Positions 43,924 to 55,966 of a stretch of DNA of 64,000 nt are shown piece by piece. The notes beneath the pieces were generated by a model. It did no database searches. It was not told the DNA's origin and saw only the letters and a list, made by a program, of their open reading frames with translations. The translations under genes and the position numbers were made by a program. The DNA comes from Ampullaceana balthica. Its lineage: Eukaryota > Mollusca > Gastropoda > Lymnaeidae. The stretch lies in assembly GCA_944989445.1 (NCBI GenBank), contig CALYLW010000314.1, positions 541,624 through 605,623 of the forward strand. The letters are read 5' to 3'. The stretch's first letter is position 1, and each line of letters begins with the position of its first letter.

Positions 43924-46533
43924 TCTATACTAATAAAAGGCCGGCAAAGCCCTCACTCACTCACTGACTCACTGATTCATCACTAATTCTCCAACTTCCC
44001 GTGTAGGTAGAAGCATGAAACTTTGAGAAGTTGATAATTAGCATCTCGTGACGATAATTGGTGACAAAGAATTTTAAAATTCACACTCTTGGGGGCCGGG
44101 GTCCCAAAAACGCCCCCCCCCTAATATGGTCTATATAAAATTTGAAAATCACTAATTCTCCTATAACCCGAATAGGCAGAAGCATGAAACTTTGGGAAGT
44201 TTTTGAGTAAAAACCCGCGATGGTAACGGGCGAAAAAATATTTAAATTGTCACTTCCTGTGGGCCGGGGGCCCAAATGAAGTTTTTTCCAAATCTAAGCA
44301 ATATAAAAACTAAAAATCCCCAATTCTCCTATTTTCCGCGTAGGTAGATGCATGAAACTTTGGGAAGTGTTGAGTACACCTCCGCGATGGTAACAGGCGA
44401 AAACAATATTTAAATCAATAATTACTGGGGCCCGGGAGCCCAAAAGTAGTTTTTAAAAATAATATTAACAACTGACTCATCACTAATTCTCCAACATCCC
44501 GTGTAGGTAGAAGCATGAAACTTTGGAAAGTTGTTGAGTACACTTTCGCGATGGTGACAGTTGAAAAAAATATTTTAATTAACACTTAATGGGGGCCGGG
44601 CTCCCAAAAGTAGTATTTTTTATAATATTAAAAACTGACTCATCACTAATCTTCCAACTTCCCGTGCAGGTAGAAACATGAAACTTTTGGAAGTTGTTGA
44701 GTACCCTGTCACAACAAAAAATGGCGAAAAAGAATTTTAAAATTGACACTCATGTGGGGCCGTGGGCCCAAAAAATGTTTTTTTCCTTATATGAGCTATA
44801 TAAAAATTGAAAATCACTAATTCTCCTATTTGCTGAGTAGGTAGAAGCATGAAACTTTGGCTAGTTGTTGAGTACAATCCCTCGTTGGTAACAGGCGAAA
44901 GTGTATTAAAATTATCACCTTCTGTGGCCCGGGGCCCAAATGAAGTTTTTTCTATTATTAAAAACTCACTCATCACTAATTCTCCAACTTCTCGTGTAGG
45001 TAGAAGCATGAAACTTTGGGAACTTGATAATTAGCATCTCGTGGCGATAATTGGCGAAAAAGAAATTTAAAATTCACACTCCTGGGGGCCTGGGGCCCAA
45101 AAATGCTTTTTTCCTCATATGGACTCTATATAATATGAAAATCACTAATTTTCTTATTTCCCGAGTAGCCAGAAGCATGAAACTTTGGGAAATTGTTGAG
45201 TACAATCCCGCGATGGTAACAGACGAGAATATTTTAAAATTATCACCTTCTGTAGGCCTGGGGGCCCAAATGAAATTTTTTCCTTATATGAGCTATATAA
45301 TATATTAAAATCACTAATTCTCCTATTTCCCATGTAGGTAGAAGCATGATATTTTGGGTGGTTGTTAAGTACACTTCTGCGGTGTTAACGGGCGAAAACA
45401 ATATTTAAATTATCACTTACTGGGGGCGGGGGGCCCAAATGTAGTTTTTTCTAATATTAACATCTGACTCACCACAAATTCTCCAACTTCCGTGTAGATA
45501 GAAACATGAACTTTTGGGAAGTTGTTGAGTACTCTCCCGGGATGGTAACAGGCGAATTTTTTAGTTTAATTATCACTCACTGGGGGCCCGGCACACACCT
45601 GTAGTTTTTCACCTTATATGAGCTAAATTACAAATAAAAAAAACTTTGGATACTGTGTAAATGTAATTTTACAAAACTTGGAAGATAAAAACTTGACAGC
45701 CTATATTAAATTTCGTTAGGGCATTAAAATTATAATTTTTCAATATTTTGTAGCCGAGGACCCCTAATCTCTTTTTCGTAAACGTTTAAGACATTTTAAC
45801 CATTCGATTTCACTCGATTTTTGAAAACAAATGTTGGCTAACAAATATAATAAATCATAATTCAAATTAAAATAAGCTGTTGTTTTGAACTAAACACATT
45901 ACACCGATAGGGCCCCCGGCCTTTATTTTAGTTTTTTTTAAAAGACTTATTAATAGTAAATGCATTTTATTTATCCCACGTACAATCAACTTTAGGAAGT
46001 TTTTGGGTACGCTCCAGCGAAGGTTTCTGACATTGAAAGAAAAAGTTTTAAAAACACCACTTATTATGGGCACGGGGGCCCGTATACCATTTTTTAACAT
46101 TAGTTATATAAAAGTTAATTTTAAAAGTGGTTACTGGTTAAATGGATGAATTATTGACCAAATTTGATTTTTTTAAAAACTAATATAAAATTCTATAGGG
46201 TAATGAACTTTTAACGTCTGTTCCTTCGGGGCCGGGACCCAACATATTTTTTCCTAAATATTTAAAGTTTTTTTACCTTTATATTTTAAATAATTTAATT
46301 AAATATAGACACGTATCTCTATCACATGAACATCCTGCATCCATTTTGTATCGGGGCCCGTAATGTCATTTTATTATCCATTTTATTTTACAAGACCTTG
46401 ACAAATATTGACAAACAAATATATTCATCATGATCCAGAATGAAACACATTGTTGTTTTGAATTGGTGTGAAATGGGTTTTCAACGCTTACTAAAATCCT
46501 TACTTCCGCAGCCGAGCGCGGGTATTTTGCTAG
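43924..46533 (+). mobile_element. Non-autonomous Helitron, 2.6 kb, with internal direct repeats
   Basis: It begins TCTATACTAATAAAAGG after an A (43923) and ends GCGCGGGTATTTTGCTAG (46533) before a T, exactly the Helitron rule (5' TC, 3' CTAG, A/T insertion, no duplication). A short GC-rich hairpin (CCGC-GCGG, about 46506-46521) lies just before the end. The body holds ten direct repeats of about 160-175 bp, each with CACTAATTCTCC, GTAGGTAGAAGCATGAAACTT and a GGGGGCC-CCCAAA phrase, with the ATGAAACTTT word spaced regularly from 44010 to 45503. No Rep/helicase frame remains; short frames are fragments of the repeats. Confidence 0.88.
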
Positions 46534-46703
46534 TATATAATAAATGCTCACGTTTGGTTGGACGTCAAACAAATCTATTAATAAATATATTTGAGAGTTA
46601 CCGAACATGAAAAAAATCTCCAAGAGAGTACAACGAGAGTTAGCAAGTAAAATAGAACATGGCTACTAAGTACTTCCCGGGATCCAATAGCACGCGTGCC
46701 ACA

Positions 46704-47263
46704 GCCAGCACGCAGAGCCTCATCAGCCAGCACACAGAGCTTCATCAGCCAGCACGCAGAGCCTCATCAGCCAGCACGCAGAGCCTCATCAGCCAGCACG
46801 CAGAGCCTCATCAGCCAGCACACAGAGCCTCATCAGCCAGCTAGCAGAACCTCATCAGCCAGCTAGCAGAGCCTCATCAGCCAGCACGCAGAGCCTCATC
46901 AGCCAGCACGCAGAGCCTCATCAGCCAGCACGCAGAGCCTCATCAGCCAGCACGCAGAGCCTCATCAGCCAGCACGCAGAGCATCATCAGCCAGCACGCA
47001 GGGCCTCATCAGCCAGCACGCAGAGCCTCATCAGCCAGCACGCAGAGCCTCATCAGCCAGCACGCAGAGCCTCATCAGCCAGCACGCAGAGCCTCATCAG
47101 CCAGCACGCAGAGCCTCATCAGCCAGCACGCAGAGCCTCATCAGCCAGCACGCAGAGCCTCATCAGCCAGCACGCAGAGCCTCATCAGCCAGCACGCAGA
47201 GCCTCATCAGCCAGCACGCAGAGCCTCATCAGCCAGCTAGCAGAGCCTCATCAGCCAGCACGC
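46704..47263. repeat. 22-bp minisatellite
   Basis: About 25 copies of CAGCACGCAGAGCCTCATCA plus GC, with CTAGCAG and CACACAG variants. The unit is not a multiple of three. The start near 46659 is unique sequence. Confidence 0.96.
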
Positions 47264-47296
47264 GATTAAAATATTACTTCCTTAATCAAACCAGCT

Positions 47297-47396
47297 AATC
47301 CAAACACCCATTTTCGGGTTTCATTGAAGTTTTGGCTCATTGCTATAAATAAGTGGGTTTTGGCACGCGGTCCCCAAAAAAGTTCACCACCACTAC
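47297..47396. mobile_element. hAT 3'-terminal fragment
   Basis: It resembles 20265-20348: ACCCATTTT, then AAGTGGGTTTTGG, then CCCCAAAAA and CACCACTAC at the end. This is probably the right end of the same decayed hAT family; the left end was not found. Confidence 0.45.
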
Positions 47397-47582
47397 CATA
47401 GATGTTCATCGGCGCTTACAAACCAAGCCTGGGGCAATAAAAGTCGTGATAGACACTGTCCAGCGACTGCGGTTATCTTTACGGTGGTGAGAAGTGACAG
47501 TAACTCCTTCTAACTAGAAGATTTCAGTTTCAGCGTCCTTTGTTCTTACAAGAAGGCACTTGTTGTTTCCCCTTCAAGTGTC

Positions 47583-47690
47583 ATGTATACCCATCAGAGC
47601 TGGATGGACTCAGGGACAACCTTAGCCCCGGGAACAAATCCCTCCCTTCATGGAGACTCGAACCCGCGCATGTCGCGCGACCACCGTGCA
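47583..47690 (-). mobile_element. SINE-like repeat with tRNA-type B box, copy 2
   Basis: It contains GAGCTGGATGGACTCAGGGA and, on the minus strand, GGTTCGAGTCT as a B box. It matches 8360-8460. The flank 47700-47816 is unique, with a C-rich run at 47753-47778. Confidence 0.55.
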
Positions 47691-47816
47691 CATTCTAACG
47701 GTCTGTAGTTCAAAGTACAAAAAGGAGATGAACTCCTCCACCCACCCTCCCACGCGCCCTCCCCCTCCCCCCCGCCCGCCGCGGCGCTCTCATTACCCGT
47801 CTTCATACCAAACACC

Positions 47817-48605
47817 CGCCCCACGTTTTTAGTCATATGAAATCGAAGTACTTGAACTAATAAGTTTTAACTTATTTTCTTCTTTTTAGTCCGCTTATAA
47901 AAACGTGGTTTTTAAATCCCTTACATTAACTTCACCGGCGTCTCTTCTGTCTTGGGCGGGCGGAAAAATAAAAGTAAAAAATGACCCACTTCCCGTGATC
48001 CGATCGAGCTGAAATTTGGCACACGGACCCGTCTCACCTAACAATGCATCGTATCAAAATTTCAGATCGATCGAACGTACCGTAAATAAATTAATGCATT
48101 TTTAGTTTATCCTTATATAACGTATGTAATTCAAATTCACGGTTTGTTATTGTTTTTTTTCCCCACGTGAGAGTTTGAGTTGACGCTTTGACGTCGACCC
48201 ATCGAAGTACCGGCGTGCTTTTGTTTACATTTTACGTGTCACGCTGAGCTCGGTCAAGCGAATCGGTGACCAGACTTTTCGGGTTATGAAGCAAAGTTGA
48301 GTTAAGACAGATTCAGTCTATAAATGCTTGTCGCGTTTGAAAATAATCAATACTGTTAGTTATGACTCATATATAAGGGATTTATAGTCAAAAACTTTGT
48401 TGTTTTTATTCTTTTTTTTACTTCTATTTATTTTATTCTTTTTAGTCCACTTATAACAACCTGGGTTTTTAAAAATATTTTTTACCTCTATTTATTTAAC
48501 CAAACACCTCACAAGCGCCCGCCCAACGTTTTAAAAACATTGTGATGTGGTCACGGGGTGAACTCACGGATGTCAACAAAAGCAGACGGTACGGATGCTT
48601 TTATT
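47817..48605 (+). repeat. Unclassified interspersed repeat, foldback arm plus variant A2 copy 1
   Basis: The first 100 bp match the right arm of the foldback at 38515-38925. From 47913 comes AAATCCCTTACATTAACTTC, then CGATCGAGCTGAAATTTGGC, the core (about 48061) and the end ATATATAAGGGATTTATAGT (about 48370). Pieces of related arm follow to 48605. Confidence 0.65.
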
Positions 48606-49125
48606 AAATCCCTTATATTAACTTCGCGGCCGTCTCTCTCATCATCTCTCTCATGGGCTCGGCGGGCGGAAAAACTAAAGTCGAAAATGACCCACTTCCC
48701 GTGATCCGATCGAACTGAAATTTGGCACACGGACCCGTCTAACCTAACAATGCATCGTATCACAATTTCAGATCGATCGAACGTACCGTAATTAAATTAA
48801 TGCATTTTTAGTTTATCCTCATATGAGGTATGTAATTTAAATTCACTGTTTGTTATTGTTTTTTTCCCACGTGAAATTTTGAGCTGACGCATTGAGGCGA
48901 CCCAACGAAGCGACGGGCGCTTTTGTTTACATTTTACGTGTCACTCTGAGCTCGGTCAAGCGAATCGGTGACCAGACTTTTCCCCTCTCCCAACCCCCCC
49001 CCACCCCTCCCCCCCCCCAACTAGCGTTATGATGCAAAGTTGAGTTAAGACAGATTCAGTCTGTAAATGTTTGAAAATAATCAATACTGTTAGTTATGTT
49101 TCATATATAAGGGATTTATAGTCAA
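48606..49125 (+). repeat. Unclassified interspersed repeat, variant A2 copy 2
   Basis: AAATCCCTTATATTAACTTC (48606) to ATATATAAGGGATTTATAGT (about 49103), collinear with 47913-48385. It includes the ATCCGATCGAACTGAAATTT phrase, the core (about 48768) and GAGCTCGGTCAAGCGAATCG. The ends are short inverted repeats (AAATCCCTTATAT). A C-rich insertion (CCAACCCCCCCCCACCCC, 48990-49018) is specific to this copy. Confidence 0.75.
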
Positions 49126-49154
49126 AAACTTTGTTTTTACGGGTTTGTTTTATA

Positions 49155-49290
49155 TAGACTATAGATAAACTAAAAAGTTCAATAATTTAATAACGGTACA
49201 TTCGATCGATCTGAAATTTTTACGTTGGCAGATTTGAAAAATATCTTGGACAAACAAACAGGAACGAAAGCGAGTTAATAAAACGTGGTT
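49155..49290 (-). repeat. Unclassified interspersed repeat, inverted core fragment
   Basis: The core on the minus strand (about 49180-49222) followed by the complement of TTAACTCGCTTTCGTTCCTG. It matches 38183-38350 inverted, with an internal deletion. Confidence 0.6.
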
Positions 49291-50098
49291 AAAAAATGAG
49301 CCAAGTGTGTGTAGGGGAGGGGTGGAGCAATGCTGCTTTCTGTTGTTATTGAACACCACGCGTTTGCCTTTGTCAGTTATTCTAATTGTACCCCCCCCAC
49401 ACACACACACACCAATGTTACCCTTGAAGCTGCGCGGTTGCGCAGCCGCGCAGATATTTTACCGACGCCGCGTAGCGATTAGAATTACCGCGCATCAAAT
49501 TTCGTAAATAATTGCACAAAATATGGATGCTGCGCAACTTTACACACACGTTCTTTTTACTTTGCACACGGACCAACAAACCTTAGAGGGAACATTGACA
49601 CATGAAAAGAAGCATACATTGTCCATTGTACATCCCTCCCCCCCCCCACATGTTGTCCATTGTACATCCCTCCCCCCTCCCACTGGTTGTCCATTGTACA
49701 TCCCCCACCCCCACCCCCCACAGAGGTTGTCGCGCCCATAGTCATAGATAAAAACAAGAAACACAAGATTCCTGTGCACGGGTCCAGAAATAAATTCAAT
49801 GGACTGGGAACCTTTGAGAGGGGTAGGGGCATGTGTGTGTACCTCACCGCTTGTCCATTTTAAACGGTTCTCCAATTATCGCCGGCTTGACACGTGTCAA
49901 GGAACAATTAACACCGTCATATCTAACGGAGACGTGAATGCAGTGTGTTTAACCTCGCCCTGATCATTGATTGCGAGGGGACTATTAATCAAAGTTAAAT
50001 AAATATTTGTTTGGCCGTGGTGCAGTGAGGCGAGCACAGCGTAGCGGTCCGAACATTGCCCACCAAAGACAGGCCATCGGGACGTTTCCCTTGTTTCC
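49291..50098. other. Unassigned stretch with a short TGTCCATTGTACATCCC repeat
   Basis: A (CA)n follows a C-run at about 49391-49414. Three copies of TTGTCCATTGTACATCCC lie at about 49618-49705. No gene was recognised, apart from the possible first exon that follows. Confidence 0.5.
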
Positions 50099-50125
50099 AT
50101 GGACCGGGTCTGCTACTGTTTACAG
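50099..50125 (+). other. Candidate initiating exon (low confidence)
   Basis: An ATG in good context (TTTCCATGG) opens nine codons (MDRVCYCLQ), which end at CAG before GTAAGAG, a near-consensus splice donor (50126). This would suit the first coding exon of a plus-strand gene. The span is far too short to judge coding potential and no downstream exon was matched. Confidence 0.15.
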
Positions 50126-50240
50126 GTAAGAGGGCTCGGCCTGCTACATGTATATTTGTATCACTCTGGTCGGGGGGGGGGAATTAGCTTGATTTTGGGG
50201 GGGGGGTCAAACAGGTTGCTATATCTTTACTGTCAGCCGA

Positions 50241-50670
50241 TCCGTCTACAGTGTTAGTTCTGTCAGCTGGTTCGTGTACGGTGTTAGTACTGTCAGCTGA
50301 TTCGTCTACGGTGTTAGTTCTGTCAGCTGAATCGTCTACGGTGTTGGTTCTGTCAGCTGATTCGTCTACGGTGTTAGTTCTGTCAGCTGATTCGTCTACG
50401 GTGTTAGTACTGTCAGCTGAATCGTCTACGGTGTTGGTTCTGTCAGCTGATTCGTCTACGGTGTTAGTACTGTCAGCTGATTCGTCTACGGTGTTAGTAC
50501 TGTCAGCTGATTCGTCTACGGTGTTAGTACTGTCAGCTGATTCGTCTACGGTGTTAGTTCTGTCAGCTGAATCGTCTACGGTGTTAGTACTGTCAGCTGA
50601 ATCGTCTACGGTGTTAGTACTGTCAGCTGAATCGTCTACGGTGTTAGTACTGTCAGCTGATTCCTGTAAG
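50241..50670. repeat. 30-bp minisatellite, 15 copies
   Basis: Units contain GTGTTAGTTCTGTCAGCTGA and TTCGTCTACG. Because 30 is a multiple of three, the minus strand is open from 50753 to 50184 (189 codons) as a ten-residue repeat (DSADSTNTVD, with D/E and S/R exchanges) with unique flanks at both ends. The plus strand is also open (LVLSADSSTV). Which, if either, is coding cannot be told from the sequence. Confidence 0.93.
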
Positions 50671-50679
50671 ATGTTAGTA

Positions 50680-51765
50680 CTGTTGAGTGATTCCGACGGC
50701 ACTCGTACTTCCAACACTCTTTTGCCAGTGGCTGTCAAATTTGTGAAATTCAAAATTTGCTATGAGACATTCTAGAAGCGTGTACAGTGCACATTGCACA
50801 TTGTACGCTTATCAAAGCTTTGTTGTTGATATTTGATAAATCGTTCAAGTCTTCAAGTCTTCACTGGGGAAAGATGTCATCCATTGACTAGCTTCGTCGG
50901 GTGCTGTATTTGAGCGCCACGTCTCTCTTCCGTGGAGTCCTTGAACAACCCTATCAAATAATTTGAGAACCGTCCTTATTAGCAGTGAACGTTACTGAGA
51001 ACATTCTCGTATTTTTCTGAGATCACTTGGTCATGTCTTTTTTGTTGTTGTAAAGAAAGAGATTGTGTTAATTAGTAATTAATTTCCTTCTTTTAGATAT
51101 ATCTCCTTTCAAAAACTAAATTAAATATATCATCGTTTAACCACTAACTTAATGATATCTCCCTTTAATCATTAAATTAATGATATCTCCCTTTTAACCA
51201 TTAAATTAATGATATCTCCTCCATCCCTCTAAATTAAAGATAACAGTAACAGATGATTCCTCCATATGAACATGCTCGAAAGCTGTCATTGTGACCTAGG
51301 TTCACCGCGAGTTTGTGATGACGCAAGTCTTAACGATTAATAAACGCACCGAGAACAATGGGGTGAAGGTCGATCTTTTTGTAGTTGATAACAACGCTAT
51401 GACTTTTGGCGAGACGTTTTTTCGACATGCTTGTCAACTTACGCAGTGACTTTAGACACAGGGAATGCGTCAGTGATTTCAGACACAGAGAATGCGTGAG
51501 TGACTTCAGACACAGATGAGAGTGCGTCATTGACTTCAGACACAGAGAAGGCGTCATTGTTTGAAAAAAATCTGTTAAGGTGTGTGAACATTGTAAGGGT
51601 GAAACTAGTGAAAGAAAAACGTTGGAAATCATCCCATAACATATCAGTTTCCGTCGCTGGCTTATCAAAACTACAGGTATCAATTTTTAGAGACATTTTG
51701 ATGAAAGCGACGCTCTTGCAAGACAGCACGGGCTCTTTGTCATTTGTGATGATGGCTATAACAAC
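50680..51765. other. Unassigned stretch with two small arrays
   Basis: Imperfect units of ATATCTCCCTTTAACCATTA lie at 51096-51240. A 27/30-bp repeat with GACTTCAGACACAGAGAA lies at 51438-51561. A plus frame (51500-51781) runs from the second array into unique sequence for 93 codons; I do not recognise it. Confidence 0.5.
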
Positions 51766-51768
51766 ACA

Positions 51769-52024
51769 TCCTGAAATCTAAGTATAGTAGATTTATGTGA
51801 CTGAAATCTAAGTATAGTAGATTTATGTGACTGAAATCTAAGTGTAGTTGACTTATGTGACTGAAATCTAAACGTAGTTGACTTATGTGACTGAAATCTA
51901 AACGTAGTTGACTTATGTGACTGAAATCTAAGTGTAGTTGACTTATGTGACTGAAATCTAAACGTAGTTGACTTATGTGACTGAAATCTAAGTGTAGTAG
52001 ATTTATGTGACTGAAATCTAAGTG
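51769..52024. repeat. 30-bp minisatellite, left part
   Basis: Eight to nine copies of CTGAAATCTAAGTGTAGTTG plus ACTTATGTGA. The array resumes after the hAT insertion at 57796-57835, so the 5.75-kb hAT at 52033-57787 landed inside it. Confidence 0.95.
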
Positions 52025-52095
52025 TGCTAGACCAGAGGCGTCACTAGGGTTGGTGTCACCCGGGGCGGTAGCTCATGGTGTCACCCCTTCACGAC

Positions 52096-52487
52096 TGAAG
52101 GGGCCGTCCATAAATGACGTCACGCGAGGTTGCCGATTTTTACCCCACCCTCCCCCAGCGTCATACTTTGTCACAAAAACTTAGACCCCACCCCTTTATT
52201 ACGATATGACGTCATAAGGCTTTGACACCCCTCCCCCAAGCCGTATTTTCTCAATAAAAATTAGCATGTTGCAAATTATTTTTTGTCATTTAAATATGTA
52301 TTTAGGGTTAGTCTGCGCTGTAATATCGTAACACGCGTGAAGTCATTGAAAATGTAATTAAATAAATGGTAAACAATCAAATATTTTAGTGGAACTTTTA
52401 TTTAAAGTTTCGCGTTTTTGATGTGACGTCACATTTCTTAAACACCCCCTCCTCGTACCACATCGTCACAGATGCGTGGACCCCCCC
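52096..52487 (+). mobile_element. Harbinger-like MITE nested in hAT (right end worn)
   Basis: Starts GGGGCCGTCCATAAATGACG; the interior aligns with 41730-42148 (shared AACACGCGTGAA, TTTATTTAAAGTT-CGCG and TTCTTAAACACCCC words). The right terminus is degraded near GATGCGTGGACCCCCC. Confidence 0.7.
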
Positions 52488-52926
52488 TATGGCGGATTAA
52501 AAGGGGGGGGTGCTGAACGGGCTAAAGCCCCCAATAATTTAAGGGCCCCCAAACTTTTTGTGAATTATAGTGTATAATAAAGATGCAGTCCATTATGTTT
52601 GTACGAATCCCTGAAAATGCCTTGGACAGTCATACGGCAATGCTGCAAATGAGTAGGAAGTATAACGGAAACCAGGCTATTCTTCGTGAGAAGTGCATTG
52701 TAGCTCATTATGTGACGTGCACAGCTCATTCCTTTAATTTGGTTGGGAAAAGAGCAGCAGGTTGTCCTACTGCGGTCAGATTTTTTTTTGTCTTCTGCAA
52801 AATCTTTATACCCGACTTGTTGCGTCTACTCATCGTTGACAGGTACTTCAAAAACATATGAAATTGATACATGCTAACAAAGCCTTGTCTGACACAAGAT
52901 GGTCAGCCTGACATTATGCTGTAAGG

Positions 52927-55429
52927 CAGGGGTTCCTAACCAGTGGTGCATGCACCCCCAAGGGGTGCATGAGCAGGTTCCAGGGGGTGCATGAACCATT
53001 CAGAGAAAAGAAAAAAAAAGAAGGGAAAAAAAGAAAGAAAAACTGATAATCTGAGAATGTAAACAATAAGCAAGGCATGCCGCGTTAAAGGGCGCCCCAT
53101 ATACAACCTTTTTTTTTACTCGTTCACGCATCGTTTTGCGCATGTCGAAAATTGACGGAAAAACTTTCGCAAAATGATCGGTTCGCTCTACGTGTTGCTC
53201 GGAATTTCGTGTTTTACGTCACAGTTTTCTAAAAATAATTTAATTTTGTCATCAAATACGTCAGATATATCTCTTCCGGTGACCCTCTAACTGTTTTGAG
53301 CGGATGTAAACTTTGGGATTTTTTTCCCTTCACTTTTATTGCTCTGTACGCTGCAAAGGTCTTTAAAACGTTAATTGTAAGCCATTATTCGTCATTGAAA
53401 CTAAAATCTTGAGTTGAGCATCCAATTCCGGTCATTAAAAACATCAACTTCGTCAGTTAAAAATTTGCTTGTGACTGGTACGACTTTCCGATTGTCATCA
53501 CCCCCTCAAAATCGTTAATAAATAATTTATAATAAAAAAGAGAGAGAGATGGAACACAAAAAGCCTCAGTGCTTCCACTGTGGAAAAATCCTGTGCAATG
53601 ACAACATGAAGCCTGTTAGACTACGAGGGCACTTGGAGAAAGTCCATCCATCCAATTCTAAGGACAGTGTTGAGGTCTTCAAGCAGAAGAGAGCTCACTT
53701 CTTGACCTCAGGTACCTTGCCCAACCTTGAATTTTCTTTGTCACAGAAATCTGCACTGGAGGCATCATTCAAGGTTGCATATCTTATTGCAAAGAACAAG
53801 AAGCCCCACACTATTGGAGACCTTTGGTGAAGTCGTGTGCTCTGGAGATGGTGGAACTGATGTGTGGTCACCAGCAGAGGAAGCAGGTTGAGAAAGTTCC
53901 TTTGTCCAATGACACTATTCATTCCAGGATTAGTGACATGGCTGCAGACATTCTGGATCAAGTCTTGTGCAAGATGAGAAGCAGTCCTTTTCCATTTAGC
54001 ATGAAGCTGGATGAATCCATTGATGTAGCACAATGCAGTCAGATTCTTGTATTTCTGAGATATGTTCTCAGTGGATTGCTGAAGGAAGAATTTCTCTTTT
54101 GTAAGCCACTCCTAGCTACTACCAAAGCTGCTGATGTGCTGCAGCTAGTCAGGACATTCTTCATTGAAAACCAGTTTGACTGGACTTCAAGAATTTCTTC
54201 AATTTGCACAGGTGGTGCTCCCTCCATGCTCGGTAATAAGTCAGGATTTTCAGCACTGGTAAAGAAAGAAGTTCCAGATATTGTCACTACACACTGTATT
54301 CTTCATCGTCAGGCACTGGCATGCAAAACTCTACCTCCAACCTTGAAGTCAGTTCTTTCTACTGCAGTCCAAGTTGTAAATTTTATCCGCTCACATGCCT
54401 TGAACCACTGCACTCTTCAAGTTGTTCTGTCAGGAGGTGAGCTCTGAGCATGAAGTTCTGCTCTTACACACTGAGTGTGCGCTGGTTGTCCAGGGGGACG
54501 GATACTTTCTCGGTTAGTAGAACTGAGAGTGGAGCTTGCCATTTTCTTGCATGAAAAAGAGAGTGACCTTGCTGACAAGTTTGACTGTCAAATTTCATTC
54601 ATTACTTGGCATACCTGGCTGACATCTTCACCATCTTGAATGAGTTTAACACGTCTCTCCAAGGGCCTGCTGTGACTGTAATGGATGCTACTGAGAAATT
54701 GCAAGCCTTTCTTCACAAAGTGCCACTATTCCAAAGACGACTAGAAAAGTCAAACTTGGCCAACTTTCCACTCTTGGGTGAAGTTGTAATATCGGGTGCA
54801 GAAGGAAGCACTGAGGGATCACTGCCTGACAACATCAAAGGGGAAATTTCAGAGCACCTTTCAACATTGCAAAGGTCCTTTGATGGGTATTTCTGTCAAG
54901 ACATTGCTAGGAAAGATCTTTGGATTCGCAATCCTTTTATCTGTGACTTGGACAACATTGATGACAGTGACTTTGCTAAAGATGACCTGATTGATTTGAG
55001 AACCAGAGAAATACTGAGGAGTGCCTTCAGTTGCAATACCTTGATTGAATTTTGGTGCGCCCAGCTAGATTCCTACCCACAACTAGCCAAGAGGGCAGTA
55101 CTGACTCTCCTTCCATTTGCCACAACCTATCTCTGTGAAGCAGGATTCTCCACACCTTTGACGATTAAAACCAAGGAAAGGAACAAGTTGAATGCAGAGG
55201 ATGACAAGAGAGTTGCTTTGTCCAAAACAGTCCCCAGATTTAAATCGCTGATTGATCATAAGAAGCAGCAGATCTCTCACTAAATTTCCTGTTGCCTATG
55301 GTCAAAACTGTTGTGTTCCTAAAATAAACATAGTTTATTATGCATTTTCTGCAAGTTTCACGAGGGGGTGCATGAACTTTTTTGGGCATCTGAAGGGGTG
55401 CATGGACCCCAAAAGGTCAGGAACCACTG
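52927..55429 (+). mobile_element. ZBED5/Buster-type hAT transposon, copy 3, nested
   Basis: The ends CAGGGGTTCCTAACCAGTGG and the complement of CAGTGGTTCCTGACC are inverted. The perfect 8-bp duplication CTGTAAGG lies at 52919-52926 and 55430-55437. It is 2503 bp and collinear with copies 1 and 2. It splits the DUF4371 transposase, so it is younger than the host hAT. Confidence 0.95.
53549..55283 (+). pseudogene. ZBED5/Buster-like hAT transposase, copy 3, three frames
   Basis: The first frame (53549-53830) starts at an ATG in frame with an intact BED finger: Cys8, Cys11, His28, His33 (PQCFHCGKIL, HLEKVH). It ends after KKPHTIG through a one-base deletion also seen in copy 1. The second (53824-54447) has KLDESIDVAQCSQILVFLRY, GAPSML and HRQALACKTLPPTL. 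The VRW region (about 54470-54500) is shifted. The third (54606-55283) runs LAYLADIFTILNEF to the dimerisation segment LLPFATTYLCEAGFSTPLTI and DHKKQQISH. It is the least damaged of the three copies but still cannot make a full transposase. Confidence 0.9.
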
Positions 55430-55966
55430 CTGTAAGGTCTGTTAATAGCTCATACCATGAGAATATCGCAGCACTGGAAGAATTAGCAACGAATGAAAAT
55501 CAGCCACGTGACTGGCGACTTGAAGAAGAAGGATTTCTAAAGGAAATTGAACAACTGGAAGTCGCTATTTTACTTGAAATTTGGGAAACAATTTTAGAAA
55601 GGAAGTCTCTCATTGAGTTTGTTAAAAAATAACATTCTTAATTTTATTCCTATGAAGACAAAGGAAAGGAAAAGTCCGTGGTAAAAACAGTGTAAACAAT
55701 CTTCAATACTATCAAACAAAAAAGAAAGCGTCAGTTTGATAAAGGGACATCAACAAAACAGTATTCTCCTTGAGAAAAAAATTCAACATTGAGGTATTTC
55801 TGGTAATCATTGACAAACTTTCTTAAACCCTACAACATTGGTTAGGTGCATATAAATACATCCATGAGAAATTTGGGTTTCTTACAAACCTAACTGAACT
55901 CAGCACTTTCTCCACACGATGGGCAGCAGCCAAGTTAATGGAAGAACATTCAAGTGATTTCGAAGA

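Noticed and set aside
43924..46533. Short frames with GRSMKLW-like phrases as small proteins
   Set aside because: They are read-through of the Helitron's direct repeats and end at random stops.
46659..46844. Open frame starting MATKYFPGSNS followed by SLISQH-type repeats
   Set aside because: The frame enters a 22-bp array and changes register each unit; the 15-codon unique start is too short to support a gene.
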